Origin: Chloroflexota bacterium
GTDB taxonomy: Bacteria; Chloroflexota; Dehalococcoidia; Lucifugimonadales; Lucifugimonadaceae
NCBI GenBank assembly: GCA_018649665.1
Contig: JABIHL010000003.1
Location: 1-44,662 of the forward strand
Length of the DNA stretch: 44,662 nt
Direction of reading: 5' to 3'
The notes under the pieces: model-generated
What the model was told of the DNA's origin: nothing
Databases searched by the model: none
What the model saw: the letters and a program-made list of their open reading frames with translations, nothing else
Translations under genes and position numbers: made by a program
Shown: piece by piece, positions 42,992 to 44,662 of the stretch
Layout of the letters: each line of letters starts with the position of its first letter
Position numbering within the stretch: the first letter of the stretch is position 1

Positions 42992-43834
42992 ATGAGCATC
43001 GCCGTTGTAACCGACAGCACGTCCGATCTTCCAGTCGAAATCGCTAAGCAGCACGGAATCACTATTGTTCCGCTCAACGTCCACATCGAAGACGAAACAT
43101 TTCTTGATGGCGTGACGATATCCGCTGATGAGATGTACAGAAGACTGCCCGACCAAAAAGTCATCCCAACTACGTCAGCACCGTCCGTCGGATCATTCAT
43201 CGAGGTATACGAGAAGCTCGGTGAATCCCACGACGAGATCATTTCCATTCATATAAGTTCAAAGCTCAGCCTGACTCACAATTCAGCAGTACAAGCGGCC
43301 GCAGATCTGAACGCAAAAGGCGCGAAGGTCGAAGTTGTTGACACTGAGCAAGCTTCGATGGCGCTGGGCTGGATCGCCGTTCAGGCTGCCGAAAAAATAG
43401 CTTCAGGCGGTTCGCTGGATGAAGTTGTAACGCTGGCAAAAAGTGCGAGCACACGTGCATCGTTCATAGGAATGGTCAACACCTTGGAATATCTCGTTCG
43501 AGGAGGCCGAATAGGAAAAGCGCAAGGGTTCGTCGGGTCGCTACTAAGAATTCGCCCTATCCTCACTTTGACAGAAGGCGTAGCGCACCCCGCAGGTCGT
43601 GCAAGAAATCGCACGAAAGGCATCGCTCGTCTCAAAGAAATGGTTGCAGAAGCGTCACCACTCGACAAACTAGCGATTCTTTACACGACTGACAAAAACG
43701 ACGCCGAAGAAATCGCCGATGCTGTTGCTGAGTACAGCCAAAATGGAAGGCCGGTGGTGGCGCAGCTTGGTCCCGTTGTCGGCAACTATCTCGGCCCTGG
43801 AACCCTCGGACTCGGCCTGATTCGTTCCGAATAG
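42992..43834 (+). CDS. DegV family fatty acid-binding protein (FakB-like)
   Basis: 280 residues with the two-domain DegV fold. Family features: IAVVTDSTSDLP start, VPLNVHIEDETFLDG, PTTSAPSVGSF (fatty acid carboxylate contact), ISIHISSKLSLTHNSA, and the C-terminal GRIGKAQGFVGSLLRIRPILTL with LGPVVGNYLGPGTLGL at the end (in pieces). It should deliver a bound fatty acid to FakA. It is 101 bases downstream of fakA and 37 bases upstream of recG. Confidence 0.92.
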   Translation: MSIAVVTDSTSDLPVEIAKQHGITIVPLNVHIEDETFLDGVTISADEMYRRLPDQKVIPTTSAPSVGSFIEVYEKLGESHDEIISIHISSKLSLTHNSAVQAAADLNAKGAKVEVVDTEQASMALGWIAVQAAEKIASGGSLDEVVTLAKSASTRASFIGMVNTLEYLVRGGRIGKAQGFVGSLLRIRPILTLTEGVAHPAGRARNRTKGIARLKEMVAEASPLDKLAILYTTDKNDAEEIADAVAEYSQNGRPVVAQLGPVVGNYLGPGTLGLGLIRSE

Positions 43835-43871
43835 TCTCCATGCAAACAACATCGACCCAGGGATGCCGACG

Positions 43872-44662
43872 ATGAACGTTGGAGGGCGAGAAGCAAGTCG
43901 AAAGTCTCGTAGTCGCGCCGCTAATCGTTCATCTACTCCAAGTATGGATTCGCAGCGAGCGATAACCGCACTGCGGAACATTCTCGAACTTGAACGGACA
44001 CGCGAATTCACAGATCAAGCTGTGATGGGCGGACTCGACAAGTTCATCGAGCAATCAGCGAAAGCCCTGCCGTGGATTCGAGACGTCGAACCATTACGTG
44101 GCACCAGCTACGCAGTGCTTCAACCGGGACAACGACATCGCTGGGCATCGGCGGTAATGGGCCGGTTAAAAGCAGAATCTGGCGATCAGCAAGCGCCAGC
44201 TCCAACGGCAATATCCACACCAGTTCCCGCCAAAAAAACGCCTGCAAAAAAACCAGCACGAGCATCGTCGGCAAGAGCCAAATACACTCTCGACACGCCT
44301 ATCGATGAATTGAAATTCATTCACAAGGCAACTCGACCAAAGCTAGCTCGCTTAGACGTCACCAATCTGCGCGACATGCTTCGCCTGTTCCCGAATCGCC
44401 ACGTCGACTACTCCCAAGTAACGAAAATTGCCGAAGTGCTCTACGGCGAACAAATGACGGTCGCCGGTAGAGTCGTACGTTCTGACATCGCCAAAATAGG
44501 GCCGCCTCCGGGCGCAGCAAAAATCCTCATCAACGACGGCAGTGGCGTGCTTGAAGCAACGTTTTTCAGGCAGGCGTACCTAGCTAGGCGTTTCAAGCGC
44601 GGAGATATCGTCGCTTTCTCGGGTGAAGTCGGGGCGTTCAATAATCTCGCCCAAATGCAGAA
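43872..44662 (+). CDS. recG: ATP-dependent DNA helicase RecG, N-terminal part (cut by window edge)
   Basis: 263 codons are present; no stop, so the gene runs past the right edge. Residues ~140-263 are the RecG wedge/OB domain: TPIDELKFIHKATRPKLARLDVTNLRDML-type start, LFPNRHVDY, MTVAGRVVRSD, then KILINDGSGVLEATFFRQAYL and FKRGDIVAFSGEV. The first ~135 residues are an extension with a helical LRNILELERTREFTDQAVMGGLDKF block. A Lys/Ala/Pro linker (VPAKKTPAKKPARASSARAK) follows. RecG remodels stalled forks and recombination intermediates. The ATG at 43872 has AGGG nine bases upstream; an in-frame ATG at 43863 is the alternative. Confidence 0.88.
   Translation, partial: MNVGGREASRKSRSRAANRSSTPSMDSQRAITALRNILELERTREFTDQAVMGGLDKFIEQSAKALPWIRDVEPLRGTSYAVLQPGQRHRWASAVMGRLKAESGDQQAPAPTAISTPVPAKKTPAKKPARASSARAKYTLDTPIDELKFIHKATRPKLARLDVTNLRDMLRLFPNRHVDYSQVTKIAEVLYGEQMTVAGRVVRSDIAKIGPPPGAAKILINDGSGVLEATFFRQAYLARRFKRGDIVAFSGEVGAFNNLAQMQ

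Overview
The window looks like ordinary chromosome of a marine Chloroflexota, most probably the SAR202/Dehalococcoidia side. This is an inference from family knowledge, not a search. The signs are an rpmB divergent from a fakA-degV-recG run whose RecG carries a long N-terminal extension, a four-subunit (gamma-delta-alpha-beta) 2-oxoacid:ferredoxin oxidoreductase, an enolase-superfamily dehydratase-like enzyme, a molybdenum hydroxylase large subunit, many GTG/TTG starts and moderate GC. No phage, transposon, CRISPR or plasmid functions were seen.

Layout. 1-2170: start of an aspartate kinase gene overlapping homoserine kinase (minus strand), divergent from a D-2-hydroxyacid dehydrogenase. 2171-2500: a dispersed repeat, then tRNA-Pro(CGG) with its own -10 box and terminator. 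2497-7853: lipoprotein, F420/FMN-type oxidoreductase, MFS transporter, enolase-superfamily enzyme and two GNAT genes. 8059-11209: a complete pyruvate/2-oxoacid ferredoxin oxidoreductase operon, convergent with a PEP-utilising mobile-domain protein that lacks an ATP-grasp. 13040-18975: alpha/beta hydrolase, lone CheY-like receiver, TetR regulator divergent from an FAD oxidoreductase, VTT membrane protein, zinc-ribbon protein and thioredoxin reductase. 19178-21151: a glycosyltransferase-like protein whose acidic tail carries four copies of a motif resembling the FliM CheY-binding peptide.

21483-33707 holds most of an arginine pathway: argJ, argB, plsY and argD, then, after an aldehyde dehydrogenase, an HxlR regulator and a molybdenum hydroxylase, argG and argH. 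ArgC and ArgF/carbamoyltransferase are not in the window. argD has an unusually structured leader, and argJ and argD share a 10-bp box upstream. 33819-36762: glycerophosphodiesterase, ribulose-phosphate epimerase, a lipoprotein and a HAD phosphatase. 36905-40553: a peptide-type ABC importer (two permeases and a binding lipoprotein) without ATPase genes. 40769-44662: rpmB (minus) and, divergently, fakA, degV and a recG cut by the window end.

The most notable items are the FliM-like motif array, a dispersed repeat that supplies the start codon of the molybdenum hydroxylase, the structured argD leader, and the enolase-family enzyme that appears to lack the usual first metal-binding Asp. I do not see a clear-cut undescribed multi-gene system.
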